Below, in pieces: positions 1 through 13,300 of a DNA stretch of 64,000 nucleotides. The first letter of the stretch is position 1. Each line of letters starts with the position of its first letter. Where the stretch lies: contig JAQGEQ010000110.1 of assembly GCA_034620365.1 (NCBI GenBank), positions 310,001 to 374,000 of the forward strand, given 5' to 3'. The DNA comes from Pegea sp. RAD2-039 (taxonomy: Eukaryota > Chordata > Thaliacea > Salpida > Salpidae). The notes under the pieces were generated by a model. It was not told the DNA's origin. It saw only the letters and a program-made list of their open reading frames with translations, and ran no database searches. The translations under genes and the position numbers were made by a program.

Positions 1-731
1 TTTATTTACTAAACAAATATTCGGTTGAGAAAAATGTAGTGACATTAGTTACTTATACCAAGATAAAATGAAGGATAGTGAAAGAAACATGGTTTTATGA
101 TCATTTTTGTCTTTAGACATTAGTTTTTCATAGTTGCGTTGGGCGTGAGCTAATATGAGCTAATTTGTGAATAAATCTATTTTACTTTGATATTGTAACT
201 TTTAGTCTTTCCAAATAAATAGTTAGATTTGTTTTTGTATTTAATATTTACTACAATCAAACGATTTAAAATTGTATACTTTTCTAATGAATAAGAAATT
301 ATACTTTGATTTAAACTTTGAATACTGAATGTTAAACTTAGCGAAATCAATAATGGATTACAATTTGTTGTAGCTTTACTTGCTGTATCACACTACATGT
401 TGTATCTGGTGATTTTATTTTATTACTGGAAAAGTTGTTGCTTTTAAGCATAAGATTAAAGATTCAATTGTAGTTTAGTCTTAAAATAATTTTAAAAAGT
501 TATACAGTGTAATTGTTTACAATTTTTTCTTCGCTTTTTACTAATATTAAATTTTAACTAATAGATTTAAATTTATTAAGTTATTTATTTAAAATTATCT
601 ATTTAACCTTTAGTAAATTTATTGATTACTAAAATTAAAGCTGTTTAAATAAGTTTTAATTAAGCTGTAATTCTAAGTCTTGAAATATTTTCGGCAGGTT
701 GTTGGTACTTTTTCTTCTTAGTAATATTAAG
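1..731. other. AT-rich non-coding DNA upstream of POLR2I
   Basis: I see no coding signal here. The stretch ends in a pyrimidine-rich splice acceptor (AG at 720-721) only 10 nt before the POLR2I start codon, so its right end is probably an outron or 5'UTR intron. Confidence 0.6.
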
Positions 732-1734
732 ATGAGTTCAAACAGAGGGTTTGGTTTTATTGGAATAAAGTTCTGTCAAGAATGGTAAAAGTTGTTTTAT
801 TTTTTTTTTTAAACTTTAATTTATTTAGAAATATATCTACATGAAGTACTTACCATTTTGTTAATCCTTATGCTTTATGTTAACTCTAATTCTATTATTT
901 ATTTTCAAAAGTTTGATATAACTTAAAAAACCATTCAAGATATAAATTGGTAATAAGTTATCTCATTATTTTATGATTATAATTTGTATTAGATAAAGAA
1001 ATAATAGGTAAATTTGTAAAGTCAATTAAACTTATCAATTCATGTTTTAGTAAGTTTTATTTTCATAAATTTATAATATATTATTTATTCTAGTTTTTTA
1101 TAAAAACTATTATAATTCTATTTATATAAAATATACCATAGCTAAAGAGTGGAAAAGAAAAATATGAAGTGTTCTTTTTTTTATTTTCCAATTTTTTCTT
1201 ATCTATTGTTTCAAAATTGTTTGCTAGTTTATGTTTTGAGTGACATTTTTATTTTATTATTAATTGAAACATTTGTATTTTTTTAGTAATAACATGCTGT
1301 ATCCAAAAGAAGATAAAATACAAAAAGTGTTGCTGTATTCTGTGAGTTATTCATTTTTAAAGCTGGTTGAAAATTGAGATAGTTACAATGAACATTTTTT
1401 ATGAATTACTTCTTTTTAGTGTCGCAATTGTGATTTTCAAACTAAGGCAGATAATCCTTGTATTTATGTCAACAAAATTGTACATGAGGTTGATGAATTG
1501 ACTCAAATCATTGCTGATGTAGCCCAGGATCCAACCTTGCCTAGAACAAAGGATAATTCTTGCCCCCTGTAAGTCATCAGCTCTCTAAGCTCTTCAGCAC
1601 TCATTTTTGCCACTAGGTGTCACCAAAAAGAAGCAGTGTTCTTTCAGTCTCAGTCAACTAGAGACGAGGAAGGGATGAGGTTGTACTTTGTTTGTACAAA
1701 CTCCTCTTGTGGTCATCGTTGGACTCAATTATGA
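732..1734 (+). CDS. POLR2I: RNA polymerase II subunit RPB9
   Basis: Subunit 9 of RNA polymerase II, a small two-zinc-ribbon protein of the polymerase jaw/lobe that acts in start-site choice, TFIIS-stimulated cleavage and fidelity (family knowledge). Four exons, 732-784, 1287-1341, 1420-1568 and 1617-1734, join in phase to 124 codons; human RPB9 is 125 aa. The N-terminal ribbon shows CQEC and CRNC; the C-terminal ribbon shows CPLC and [10 protein letters not shown]. The central segment [20 protein letters not shown] is nearly identical to the vertebrate protein. The ATG is chosen because it gives the expected [12 protein letters not shown] start. An acceptor AG lies 10 nt upstream. The last intron is 48 nt. 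A TGACGTCA palindrome lies at 1745, just after the stop. Nothing is missing, so the gene should be functional. Confidence 0.97.
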
Positions 1735-2716
1735 TTCAATTCCATGACGTCATCTGATTCTTTTTGCTTTCATTTTGTGTCTTGGTAGCAGAAAACGATA
1801 TGTTGAAAAAATGTATACTTATATTTTTTGATTAAAACGTTGTACAACTTCAAAATTTTCCTAAATTCTGAGGACCTACAAAACAGAAAAACTGGATTTT
1901 CAGCTAGAAGTAATTTTGAGTAAAGTTTAAGCAGTTAGTGAATCTCGTTAAAATAAAGAAATATATTTGGAGCAGCCAGTTTCAGAGGTTAGTTTTATGA
2001 CCTGTTTGTTGGCAATAGTATACCCCCAAAAAGTTTGTAAGTTAAAGAAAAAGAAATCAGAGAGGAAATATTTTATTGACAAACTTACTTAGCAATATAT
2101 TACTTGAGTTTTATCTCTACTCAATGTAGAGATTGGTTTTGGAAGCAAGTAATCAGTCTTTTGTTAAATGGTTGGTCTACTTAAACATTTGCTAGTCATG
2201 TTTGCAGTTTTAAACAGAGATTAAAAGTTTTAAAATATGCTTGATAGTGATTAATACGCTTGAGTAGCCTTGCGTGAAGGAGTGATGAAAGTATGCCATT
2301 TGAAGTCTGGTTACAGAATCATCAGTAACTACAAGATTGTGTTTGTTTAAGACATAAAACAAATTTAGCATCTTGATTGTAGTTAGCAAGAACTTTATGA
2401 AAAGTTTAATTTTGTTTTTAGTAATTTCTTATAAACCTGTATTTTAAGTAGGATCACAAAAATATCTTCTTTATTTCTAATAATTAGCGAGAGTTGAATT
2501 TAAAAATAGTCCATGGTCTAATTAGGTAATAAAGAGATGTTATACACAAAGAAATAAAAAAAATGAAAAAAACAAGTTTCTATTATAAAATAAGAGTTAT
2601 TAGTTTAACTGATAACCTTGTGTACAAGAATGTCAAAGCACCGTTAACACAGAACTGTTATAAAAGCAGATATTAATGTTATTTTATAGTTTAAATTTAA
2701 TGAAGAAGTTATTGAT

Positions 2717-2797
2717 ATTTATTTATTACAATAAATGCGAAGGAAGGTGCCTTGAAAATAGCACCTCTCGCTAACACGCATTCTCACAAATAATATC
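2717..2797 (-). repeat. Dispersed hairpin repeat, copy A
   Basis: About 80 bp beginning at the left with a TTTATTTATTACAATAAATG motif, then AGGTGC (2745-2750), a 10-nt loop and GCACCT (2761-2766), then a conserved CTCGCTAACACGCATTCTCA block. Related copies lie at 11915, 38801, 48601 and 54789, all in this orientation. Read on the minus strand the repeat ends in a TAAA-type simple tail, like the 3' end of a CR1/L2-type LINE. It directly adjoins an endonuclease fragment on its right. Confidence 0.75.
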
Positions 2798-2994
2798 TAA
2801 GTTTCAGTAACAAAACCAAATGTGAAATCTTGAGAATGCAAAAGAGCTTTCAATTGGAAAATTTTGTTAATAATCGACCGTGACATTCTAAAGTTATCTT
2901 TGGTAATCAGTTTAATGATAGTATCAGTTGCTGTTACTTTAATCAATGGAATATGATCATAAATATTTAGAGGATCCATATCTGTATTCACCAC
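2797..2994 (-). mobile_element. LINE AP-endonuclease N-terminal fragment
   Basis: An open stretch of 65 codons ends in RSIINKIFQLKALLHS...FVTET, which resembles the start of the AP-type endonuclease domain of CR1/L2/Jockey-class LINEs (pattern N-x-R-S-x-x-N-K ... D-x-x-x-x-T-E-T). The same DNA segment recurs at about 36725-36785, next to the reverse transcriptase remnant. Here it stops right after the TET motif and runs straight into the hairpin 3' tail, so this is an internally deleted copy. The family match rests on short motifs only. Confidence 0.5.
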
Positions 2995-4853
2995 TAGGAG
3001 AAAACCATCTGATTCTGTACCAACTACAATCTATTTATTTATTTATTTTAAAAAGTTATTGATATAAGGCAAACAAGTTTTAGAATATAAAAGTTAAAGC
3101 CAAACAGGCTTTTTAACGTAAACTTGCAAACATTTAAGGAAACTAATACTTCCCTAAAGTACGTTGCAACAATTTTCACGATAAAAGTGCGTCACGACAG
3201 CATCAACAAAGTTTCTAGTCAACTCCAGCAACAAAAGTCATCTTTATTGACCTGCTCTTAATAATGTAACCGCCATATTTGTCAATAAGTTTGATTTTTT
3301 AAATTAAATTATATGTAATGAAATTTTTTTTTTGTGTACTTTTATTTAATTATTACTAAAGAATTAGTTTAGTTCATTTGACTAAAGTTTGGTTATTAAA
3401 TGAGCAAGACCAAGAAAATTTTGAGGGAAAATATATCACTAAATGTTTTTAATTTCATATGAAGACGAAAACTTTTCATGCAACAGAAATAATTTAAGTT
3501 AATAAGTCCTGTTTTTGTCATTATTGTTTCTAAGACCGAAGAATTAAGTCATAGTAATTATGTTACTTAAGATTTGCTTGAACATAAAAAGTTTTCAGAT
3601 AAGCAACGGTTACTCTTTAAGAATCTTGAATTTAAGTCGCAGTTTAAGTGATATGCAATCAAAAAATTAGAAATGATATTTGGCAAATATGTATGAAAAT
3701 ACAACAAGAAAAAGATTCTTAAAATCTTCTTTGAAAATGTTTTAAACTTTTACAATTGATTGTTTAAATGGCTCAATTTTCTGTTATTATTTGCGTCATG
3801 TTTTTATTACCGTATTAGGTTAGACTCGTGAAAACTTTTAGTTCCGGTAGAAAAACATCATAATAGAAGATAAATTACAAATAAATTTTCATTTGGAAAC
3901 ATTCAGGAGTTATTTGTTATAAGATTAATAAAGTTAATAATAAAGTCTTGTAAACTTTAGATACTGACAAATGTAGTTACAAGAATAAAAAGTTTCTAAG
4001 TACGAATATTCTAGATGCATTGTTTTATATTTGATATGTTAATATTTTGCCTAGAGTGTTGTAACCTCAAAATTAGCCTTAATATTTAAAATCTTTTTTA
4101 TAGCTTGTAAAAAGTAATTTTGTACAAAAGTAACCCAAAAGTTAGTCAACAAAAGTAAGTCAAACGTTTTATTCAAAGAAAAAGGTAATTAGAGATTGAA
4201 AGAAAGAAGGCTGATTTATAAGTAGATACTGATACTATGGAACTTTTATGAAATGATGGTATCATTAAACAAATAGCGACATAAGTTTTTAATTTAATTA
4301 AATAATTTTAATAAAATCATTGTATCAAATAATAATTTTTTCTGGGTAGAAACAGTATTTTTTAACTTTATATTATGATTAGTAGCATATGGTGAGCAGA
4401 TGAGCAATAGAATTGTTGTAAGATTACATTTCCATATTGCAGTCTAACGAGCTGTACAACTTAGCTTCAATAAAAATACATTTTAATCAAAACAGTCGAT
4501 GAACCATTTTCAAAAATCAAAAGATGAATCTTTAGTATTTGAAAATTGTTTTATTTGATAATAGTTGATTTTTTTTAAATTTACTAGATTGTATGAATAG
4601 ACTAAATCAATTTTTATTCTCAACGTTTTTTTAATTTGTGAGTGTGTGTCTTGAACTGTTTTTTTTTTGTTGTTGTTGTTTGAATTATCTTGTTTTTATT
4701 TTTATATAAGTTTTCTTTATATCATTTTCAGTTACTTTATAAATCGTTATCAGATCATTTCGATGTAACTTAAATAAAGTTTCAAATTAAACAAAACTTT
4801 ATTTTCTTCCAATATAGAGTCATTTTAGGTAAATATACAAATAAGAAAGCAAA

Positions 4854-7800
4854 ATGAACTCAAAATCAAATGAAAGAGAAATTTTGGATGAAGTTGAAGA
4901 CTTTTTGTCAAAAGATCTTTTAAATGAAGACTTGAGTTCAAGTTCAAAGATTAAACTCCAAATTCTCATCAAAAAATTAGCCTCAAACAAACAAGCCTTA
5001 AACAGTCAGTACATCACATTGTCTACGTAAAATTAAAAGTATTTTCATCATTAAATTACATACAACGTAGCCATATAAATTTTTAAAGCTTAGCTAAATG
5101 ATTTTTAGATAACAAGTTGGAGGAATCTGTTCATATAAGCTCTTTACCTCTGCCAGTGAGTCTATTCTCAACTTTACAAGCTTCATTAATTTCACTGATT
5201 AGTTTTAATCTTAATCCGTTTTTCTAATAATTTAGTTTCTTAAATAAACATTGAAAATAATGAAGTAATAATGTTCACAAAAAAAAACAGTTTTTATAGT
5301 TTTTAAAATATGAAGTTTTATTTATTATGAAACACTTAATAAAATCAATTTATTCATTTATAGAGTCCACCTACATCAATAATTACACAAAATGACAGTT
5401 CATCAAATTCCACAGACATAGTGAGAACAAGTTCTTTATTTCTGGCTTTGGTTGTTAAGTTCAAATAGTCATTATTTTTAATTATTTGAAAATGAAATTT
5501 TCTGTTTTTAACTTAATTACTTTTTAAAGTACATTCAAATTATAATTTAATTATAGAGATGTAAGCAATAAAATATAAAATCAACATTTTAAAACTATTA
5601 TAGAACAAAGTTTACTATAAGCTCAGTAAATATTTGTAAAACTGAACTGTAAAAACTCTCAAAGATATATTATTTCTGCTCATATTTTATTCACTAGAAT
5701 TCCTTGTACGAACAACTGGAGGTAAAAAGCAGCTTAGAAGTAACTGAAGCTGGTAAGTGATGTTAACATTGATGAAATTATAAATTTATTTTATTGTTTT
5801 GATTAATTTATTAAACATGAAATAAGATCTTACTTCAGATCTTGATGTCTTGACTCGATTTTTGATTATTTTATTGTTTATCGTCACAAGATACAAAGAG
5901 CTTGAAAAACAAATAAATCTTTGTTTAATTTTTGGTGATAAAACTTTCAACTTTACTTTTTTATTATCAGAGGAAAGCCAAAAATGTTTAGAAAATACTA
6001 ATAATGATGAAGAGTGAGTTTTCGCCACTTCTTCTCAAAGCATCTCTTCAGGACATCTTTATCAGGTCTTATTACGATGGATTTGCTAAATGCACAGCGG
6101 CTAGTGAGATTTTTGTACAAAGTCAAAATGTCTTAAACATTTTTGGTATCAGATCGAAATGGAGCAGAAAATTCGGCTGCATCAAACATCTAGATTTGCT
6201 GGTGAGTTGCTTAGCAACGAAACTTAGTTGATGTTAAATCAAGCTGTTTCAGTGTTACCAGAAAGACGGTATCGGAAGCCCATATTTGGACATGCCGCTA
6301 AACGCGTACACTATCGAGCTAACACCGTTCGAAGACACCTCAATGCTTGTGTGCCTTAGACTTCGTGGCGACCCCCAGGAAGAGTTCAAGTAAATCGCTA
6401 CTGAAGTCATCACTCGCGAAATAACTTTGCAAAGGTTTTACGTCGAAGAAAAATGGACAAAGGACTGGCTGACGGCGCTAAACCGCGATTTCGCGTCCAC
6501 TGTTGACCACTTCACCAAGCCACCGCCCATACCCGCGCGTCCTGATGAAGAGTCTAGTGACGTCATCGAAGAAGATCAGTTGTCGATAGAATTTATCGAA
6601 AAATGCGGTGAGTGACGTCATGTAATCGAGCGTATGACGTCATCATCGATGTCATCATCGATGTCACAGGACCGGTGGAAGTCCTAGAAGAAAGTGGGTG
6701 GAAGTCGAAGATCTGTTTTTTGCATCCGAAGCAACTTCAGATCTTCTCAATTGGAAAGAAAGATCGTTGTGAGCAACAAATCGCGTTGAAAGGATGTCAC
6801 GTGACTGAGAAAAAAGATGCAGACGCGTTTGAGATCTTTAAAGGAGAAGCACGACTCGTTACCCTAAAGGTGCCCCAGATGAATCATTAAAACCTAAAGG
6901 GGACTCCAGAAATCTGTTTCAGGCTCCAGATGCTTCAAGAAACTCGGATTGGATAGCAGCAGTGAGAGCTGAGATTGATTTAGATGATGATGATCCCGAT
7001 TACATCACAGTCGAAGACGCGCGCAACTTCTTCCCCAGATCGACGAGTCTGAAGCGCGGTATCGCTTCGATCAGAAGACCAATGATGAAGTCACAGACGA
7101 CATTACGACAAAGATCACAAACAGATCCCACCAAAGAGGAGACCTCCGGGAGTAAATTCAATGAGATCGATCGAGTCGATGTAAACCAACTGGGAGTCGA
7201 GAAGACTCTCAATGACGTCAGAAAGCTGAGCTTGATCCGAAAACGCGATGACCTCGATCAGTTGATTGATCTACTCAGGTTTGAGTTAAGTGTGGTGACA
7301 TCAGAGCGATGACATCATGATAACTTAGAGTGAAGAAAAGAGAACTGTCCAAATATCACGATGAGGCGGTGCTGATGCAAAGCTCACAAGCGCGAAATAA
7401 AGTCGAAAACGCGATTAAACAAACAAAGCGCGATATTTCGAGTGTGAAACAAGAGCGATCAACTGTCAATCATCAATTGCAGAGTATCATATGCTTCAGG
7501 GAACGTAGTTTCATGGTCAGTTTTAAGATGACTCGGTCTGTAGCATTCTAATAGTTTGAAAATTGCTTAAAGACACATCATAAAAAATTAAAAAAAAGAT
7601 TTCGACTGAAAATAAAAGTCTTGAGAGCTTTCGATACAAGTAAACAACTCAAAACCTTTTCATATTAACTTTCAAAAATGCTTCAGATGGTCATGCAGTT
7701 TGCCATTGAATGAAATAATGAAATTATTTTAAATATAGACCCAAGAAGTAGATGAAGACATCATAGAAAATAATTCAACTATGAAATTGGTAACTACAGT

Positions 7801-8985
7801 TTTTATAACTTCATTATTTTTGTCATCTTTAATGTTGTAAAACTTTTTTACAAAGTAAATAATGTTTGTTACCATTGAATGAGGGAGCCGCTTAGTACTA
7901 ATTTAGAGTTAGGGCTGTGTCCTCAAGTACCCTTGGTCACCGAGGTCAAACGGCTAAGTCAACCCAACTAGCTTTTCACTTAAATATTTTGCTTTAAGCT
8001 GTGTGATCTTCTTGTAAGTAATACAAACTTATAATAGGAAAAGTTTTATGCAGCAAAGCAAATATTTTGGTGAAAATCCAAAATGCTTTTTTAAAAAACA
8101 GAAAAGTTTTCAAGTTAAAAATTACTTTTTATTAACAAAACTTTTCGGTAAGCAACTTATTTAAGTTTAGAAATGTAAGTTTCAGTAAATACAAGAAATA
8201 TATTTTACTTTTAGACATTTGATATACCCACAATGGAAGATGAGTCAAACACAAATTTTCAAAGTATCTATGAGGTGATGAATAGCTTGATGAAATAAAA
8301 CTATTTAATACAATTATTTTTAGTCAGTTTTGTAAAGTTTTTTAAATTAATGATAGTAACTACTTTGTAAATAAAAATTAGTTTTACTCAAAATTAATTC
8401 AGCAAACAGTTTAACTTATCAAAAGTGTTAATTTAAACTACTTAAAATAACTTTAGGTTAACATTTAGTTGGTAGTTTTTTCATTTAGTAAAAATGGAAA
8501 ACATAAATAGTGCGCTTGTTTGCTAAGATGATTCAAGCTTGCTCGTAAAAGTTACCCAATTAAAATTTACAATGAAACAAGAGAACTTTTTCAAATGACA
8601 CTTTATTAAATTCTTTTGACTTTTTTTTAGATGTTCGAAGAAAACCTTCAAGACAATGTTTCTGTGAACGATAATTTTCACGACAACCTAGAGGTGATTG
8701 CCATCAAAGATAATTTGATTTTTAATAAAACTTTAAGGTTTAAAAAATCTGCACGTTGAAATAAAAGGAATATTTTAAATCTAAAAGCTTTTTTTGTTTA
8801 ATTTAGAAAAAAGTATTGGCTGAAGTGATACCAAAAGGAAAGGTGTCAAGCTCTTTAAAGGTCTGTCCTTTTTTTTTATAAACTAAATTAAAATAAATGA
8901 TAACAGCTTTTTTAGAATATATTATTAAAGAATATATCATCTAAAATATTTTTAAATTATCTTTTTACAGAAATTTGAGAATTAG
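4854..8985 (+). CDS. AFAP1: Actin filament-associated protein 1 (AFAP1)-like adaptor, tandem copy 1
   Basis: Scaffold that links Src-family signalling to actin. Sixteen exons keep phase: 4854-5004, 5109-5155, 5364-5420, 5698-5752, 5971-6013, 6066-6201, 6253-6389, 6435-6607, 6670-6869, 6923-7278, 7329-7515, 7739-7789, 8215-8274, 8631-8693, 8807-8860 and 8971-8985 (594 aa). Order: an AFAP-type N-terminal helix, a proline- and tyrosine-rich linker (SSLPLP, NSLYEQLE), PH1 (KWSRKFGCIKHLDLLCY ... KWTKDWLTALN), PH2 (ESGWKSKICFLHPKQLQIFS ... NSDWIAAVRAEI), the family DPDYITVEDA segment, a basic coiled coil, and a tail of small phase-0 exons ending in acidic Tyr-Glu or Leu-Glu. The start of exon 6 is ambiguous (see the 23-nt intron finding). 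AT-rich at both ends and GC-richer from about 6020 to 7500. An acceptor AG lies 25 nt before the ATG. Which vertebrate AFAP member it matches best cannot be settled by eye. Confidence 0.88.
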
Positions 8986-10323
8986 AGATCTGTTTGGAAT
9001 TCAAAAAAAAATTGGTCGGTTTTATGATGGTTACAAAAAAATGATAAAATTTTGTTTTTTGATTACACAGATAGTTTTTTAATCAATCTTACATTTTCAA
9101 AGTTCAATTTTTTTAAAGTCCATTTTCTTCAAGAATATAATAGAATTAAAAAACGATCAAATGATAGTTTTGTTTACTATTTAAATGCTTTCTAAAGACA
9201 ATGTCAGGCTAGACTAATTATATTTCAGGTTATAATTTTAAATATGAGCTTTAAATTTCATGATTGTCCTTTTTAATGAAAAAATTAGTAAAATCAATTT
9301 TGGCTATATCATAGTTTTAATAAAACTGTTTATTTAAAAATATTGTTTTGAATGTTTTCTTAACAAATTCAGCTTTTTATTTCTAAACATTCATCTATTA
9401 AATATGCAGTGACTAGCTATATGTAATGAGCGGTACTTTTTTAGGTTAGGAAAGTTTTAATTTTTATTATAATATAAATTAGGTAACTTTTAAAAATATA
9501 TTTCAATAAGTTTGCTGTTTAAGAGGCTTGAAATTTGATTATTAGCTTCACGTTTTAATTTCATCATCATAATTTAAAAAAGTAATAACTGAGAAGTTAT
9601 TAAATATAGCCCAATCGATGATGATTTAGTTTTAGTTATTGAACTAATTTTAGTATTCACTACTCTTTGTAAAAGCCAGAATAAATAGAAAAAATGTTTC
9701 AAAGCTAAAATAGTTTCAAGTGTTGAGATATTAAATTGTTGATCAATATATTTTAGTAGCAAAATTTTTAAAGATAGCTTTTACGAAAAGCAAATTTAAT
9801 AAATGAAAAGTAAATTATTACATAAACTTTTCATAAAAGTATTTTTTAAGTGGTTTAAGCAAACGTCTATTCAGTAAGTAATTTTAGTCTAGATTATGAA
9901 TGTGAGAACAAATTTGCTTTTATATTTTAAATTATCACAATAAGAAAAAATCAAAATTTTGTAACTTTGAAAAGCACTAGTATTTTTTAGTTTATGTACT
10001 TTGTGTTCTAACCCTATAAATAAATGACGTCATCTCGTTCAAGTAAAACAGAAAAATTAGGAAATTGATTTTACAATAAGTACATCACCAAAAACATTTC
10101 AGCTGTATTTGATAATATAAACAAATCTATTACCTTTAGCAGAAGAAGCAAAATTTGTAGAAAAAATTTAAGATTTTTAAGAATTTTTGTTGTTAAAAAT
10201 AACTTACTTTTTTAGAAAGTTTTTTACAACGTGACAAAACTTAGCTAATTTATTTTCATGATTCATTTATTTTTAGTCCTCAGTTAAAGTGAAATTTGAG
10301 GCTTTCACAAATTTTGAGTTAAA
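8986..10323. other. Spacer between the tandem AFAP genes
   Basis: AT-rich, with no coding sequence that I can support. It holds TATAAATAA at 10015-10023 followed at once by TGACGTCA at 10025-10032, and a pyrimidine tract with AG at 10275-10276, 47 nt before the next ATG. A promoter for copy 2 may lie near 10.0 kb. Confidence 0.5.
10015..10032 (+). promoter_or_regulatory. Possible TATA/CRE promoter element
   Basis: TATAAATAA is followed by one base and then the palindrome TGACGTCA. It is one of only a few copies of this palindrome outside GC-rich gene bodies, and it lies about 300 bp upstream of AFAP copy 2. The order (CRE downstream of TATA) is not the classical one, so this is a weak call. 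Confidence 0.3.
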
Positions 10324-13300
10324 ATGGACCCGATCAAACTTATTAAACTTTTGCAAACTTTTCTCAGCGAAGATTTATCTACTGAAAGTTTAAGTAAAGA
10401 AAATGAGAGACGACTTAAAAGGTTGATTAATCTTATTAAAGGTACATTGAGACTTTATTCAGGTAAGTTGTTTGTTTCTTTTTCGTGTAAATATAGATTC
10501 AATGTGAGTTTTAATTTATCTCTAAAAAAAGGTAGTCACAAAAACGTTAAACGGTTTAAAAAATGAATTATTCTATTGCTTTCTACAATTTTGTTGCTGT
10601 TTACACTGCTTCCTGAAAATCAAACTTAGGTAATGACTCACAACATATCATTTTTGAGGATATTTAAAGGAAATGAAAGATTTTCTCCTTTGGTTGCTAA
10701 AATGTCAAGTTTAAGAACTTTTTTGATGTAAAGATTAATTTTTGACTTGCAATTGCAAAAACACATTTTTAGTACATTCGACTGAAATAAGTAAAAATAG
10801 AGTAAGTAAAAAATATTTCGAAAGAAATAGAGAAGAGTTTAGCTTTAGTAAACTGTTAATTCATGTGAATCATTTCATTTGCAGCTTACAAACTGTAAAA
10901 AACCTAAAAACTGTAAAATATTGAAAAAAGGCTCTAAATTATCTAATAGATTTTATGTAAACCTTAAACAGATTATCAACTAAATAGATATTTGTTTATT
11001 TATTTGATATGAAAATACTTTTACTATATAAGCATACAGCTTGTGGCTGGCATATCAAATTTGCAAACGACTCACGACAATGGTTTTCAATTTCATAAGA
11101 AATATGTTACATTTAATTTAGCTTCAAACTAACACCTTATTCTGATTTGAAGCAATAATATATCAAGTTGACAGCTTTTTATTTATTCTTTTAACAGCTA
11201 CAACTTTTTATTAACTTTATTTACAAACTTTAAACTTAAGTTTTTATAAACTCCAAACATATTTTTGTTTTTTTCTTAGGTTTGAAAAATTATATATATG
11301 ACTAAAAAATGTTACATAAAATTAAATTATAAAATGTTTTAAACTGAAGATAAATTATAAAAAAACATCTTCTTTTTGTCAATTAAAAAAAAGTTTATCG
11401 TTTTTCTGACGATTGTAGATATATATTTTCATAATTCAAAATGTTTACAAATAATTTAAGTTTATGTAGACGACCCAATTTGTAATTTCTTTAAGTTAAA
11501 ATATTTTATAAACAATCCAAATGTATATAATTAAGTTTTAAGTTTTTTACTAAATTATTTTCACAGACAACGAAAATCAAGAAACATTTTCAGTGAGTAG
11601 TAACTTCAAATATCTAAATATTTAAATTTTATTCAAAGTTGTATGGCTGTGAATAAGATTAAAAAAGACTGCAGACCAGTGCAGTATACAAGTCAAATCT
11701 TAAAAACTTATTTATCATTTCTATATACTTAGGAAAATGCATATGTTCTATGCAACTCTGCTCATCGAAGTAATCAAAATGATAATGTTGTAAACACAAT
11801 CGATGAATATGTCAGCCTTAACTCACCAAGTAAGACTTTGTTAGAATGTTTGAAATAATTAAAATAATTTAAAATGATTAAATGATAATTATAAAATAAT
11901 TTATTCATTTTTTTTTATTTATTTGGTTACTTCAATAAATGCGAATGATGGTGCCTGAAGAGAGCACCTACCGCTAACACACATTCTCATAGATAATATC
12001 ATATTGTAAACATGAACTTAAAGAATATTTTAGCAATCACAATGAATCAATTACTTTAAGGTAGTGGGTCCCCTGAATAATTAATAACTTTAGTCTAATC
12101 ACCTTTATCTTCGGGCTCTTTAGATCATAAATTAAATTTCTAATTCTTCTGCAAGTAATTGAAGTATTAACTTCAAAAAATTAAAACTAACTGAGTAAGT
12201 TTAAGTTCTGTAATAAAAATGATTTTAGAATATAAATGGAAAAATATTAAATTTGTTTTATAGAAAGAAAAAGTACTGACCGGTCGACCTTACCATTACC
12301 CCCAGTTAGTAATCTTTCATTTTATTTTCATAAAGTTATTGTTTTCAGTTAACAAAGTTCAATAAAAAAGTTTATTTTATTCACAGATACCAAATAGCGA
12401 AGAAAAATATGAGAATCTGATGTTAGAAGCCCCATGTGACTTGTATGAAGTAATGAATTAGATTTATCATTTAGATACACAAATAGCAACTAAGATTCTA
12501 CAAAGACTTCTTCAATAACTTTAAGATACAAATTATTTGGTTCTATTACTGTTTCAACTTTAAAGCTCTTTTGAAATAGAAAACTAAATTTTGATCTTAG
12601 TGAAAATTAATGTCTAAAAATATTTGTTTTAAGCAGATCTTGCTTTTAGGAGTTATATTTGTATTACTAATATTATATTAGAAATTTCTTTTTTGCAATT
12701 ATTACTTGAGGCTATTTTTTCTAGGAAATCTACTGCTATGCAAATAGCTCGCCAAGTAAACGAGAAAGTAAGTAAAAGTCTTTATCGAGATTCAATTTGA
12801 AATTTAATAAAAAGTTTTTGAAACACTGAAAATTTAAAGAACAAATTTTAACAACTGTAACAGAAATTAGATGAAAATAACGATTCGATTTCTTCTGTGA
12901 AATAGCGACAGAAGACAGAAGCAAGGAACACGACAACAAGTTGTCAGGTAAGTGTACTGACCTCATTCTACTTGATTTGAAAATGTTTGTTGCCTAGGAA
13001 ACATCGCGATCTACAATCGAAAAGATCAGACGTGGAAGTTGAAATTTTGTGAAGTGAAACTGAACCGTTTTACGATTCATGATGACGTCACAACGAAACG
13101 CTCGCTGTCGCTGAATGGATATGGAATCAAACCGAGTCTTACTGAATCCGAGCTTGAATTCCGGTTGATTGCTCGAGGAAGAGAGTCTTTCATGATCAGA
13201 GTGAGACGAGGAGTTGATGTAGCTGATTGAAAATCGTTTTATTATTAGACATCTAGTTGTGAAGAGACACAGAAGTGGAAGAACGTTCTTTCGAAGGGAA

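Larger units (their letters stand above)
1735..4853. other. Intergenic AT-rich DNA with one retroelement remnant
   Basis: Between POLR2I and the first AFAP gene. The only structures I can support are the hairpin repeat and endonuclease fragment at 2717-2994, described separately, and an acceptor-like pyrimidine tract with AG at 4827-4828, 25 nt before the AFAP start codon. The rest is low-complexity A/T sequence. Confidence 0.55.
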
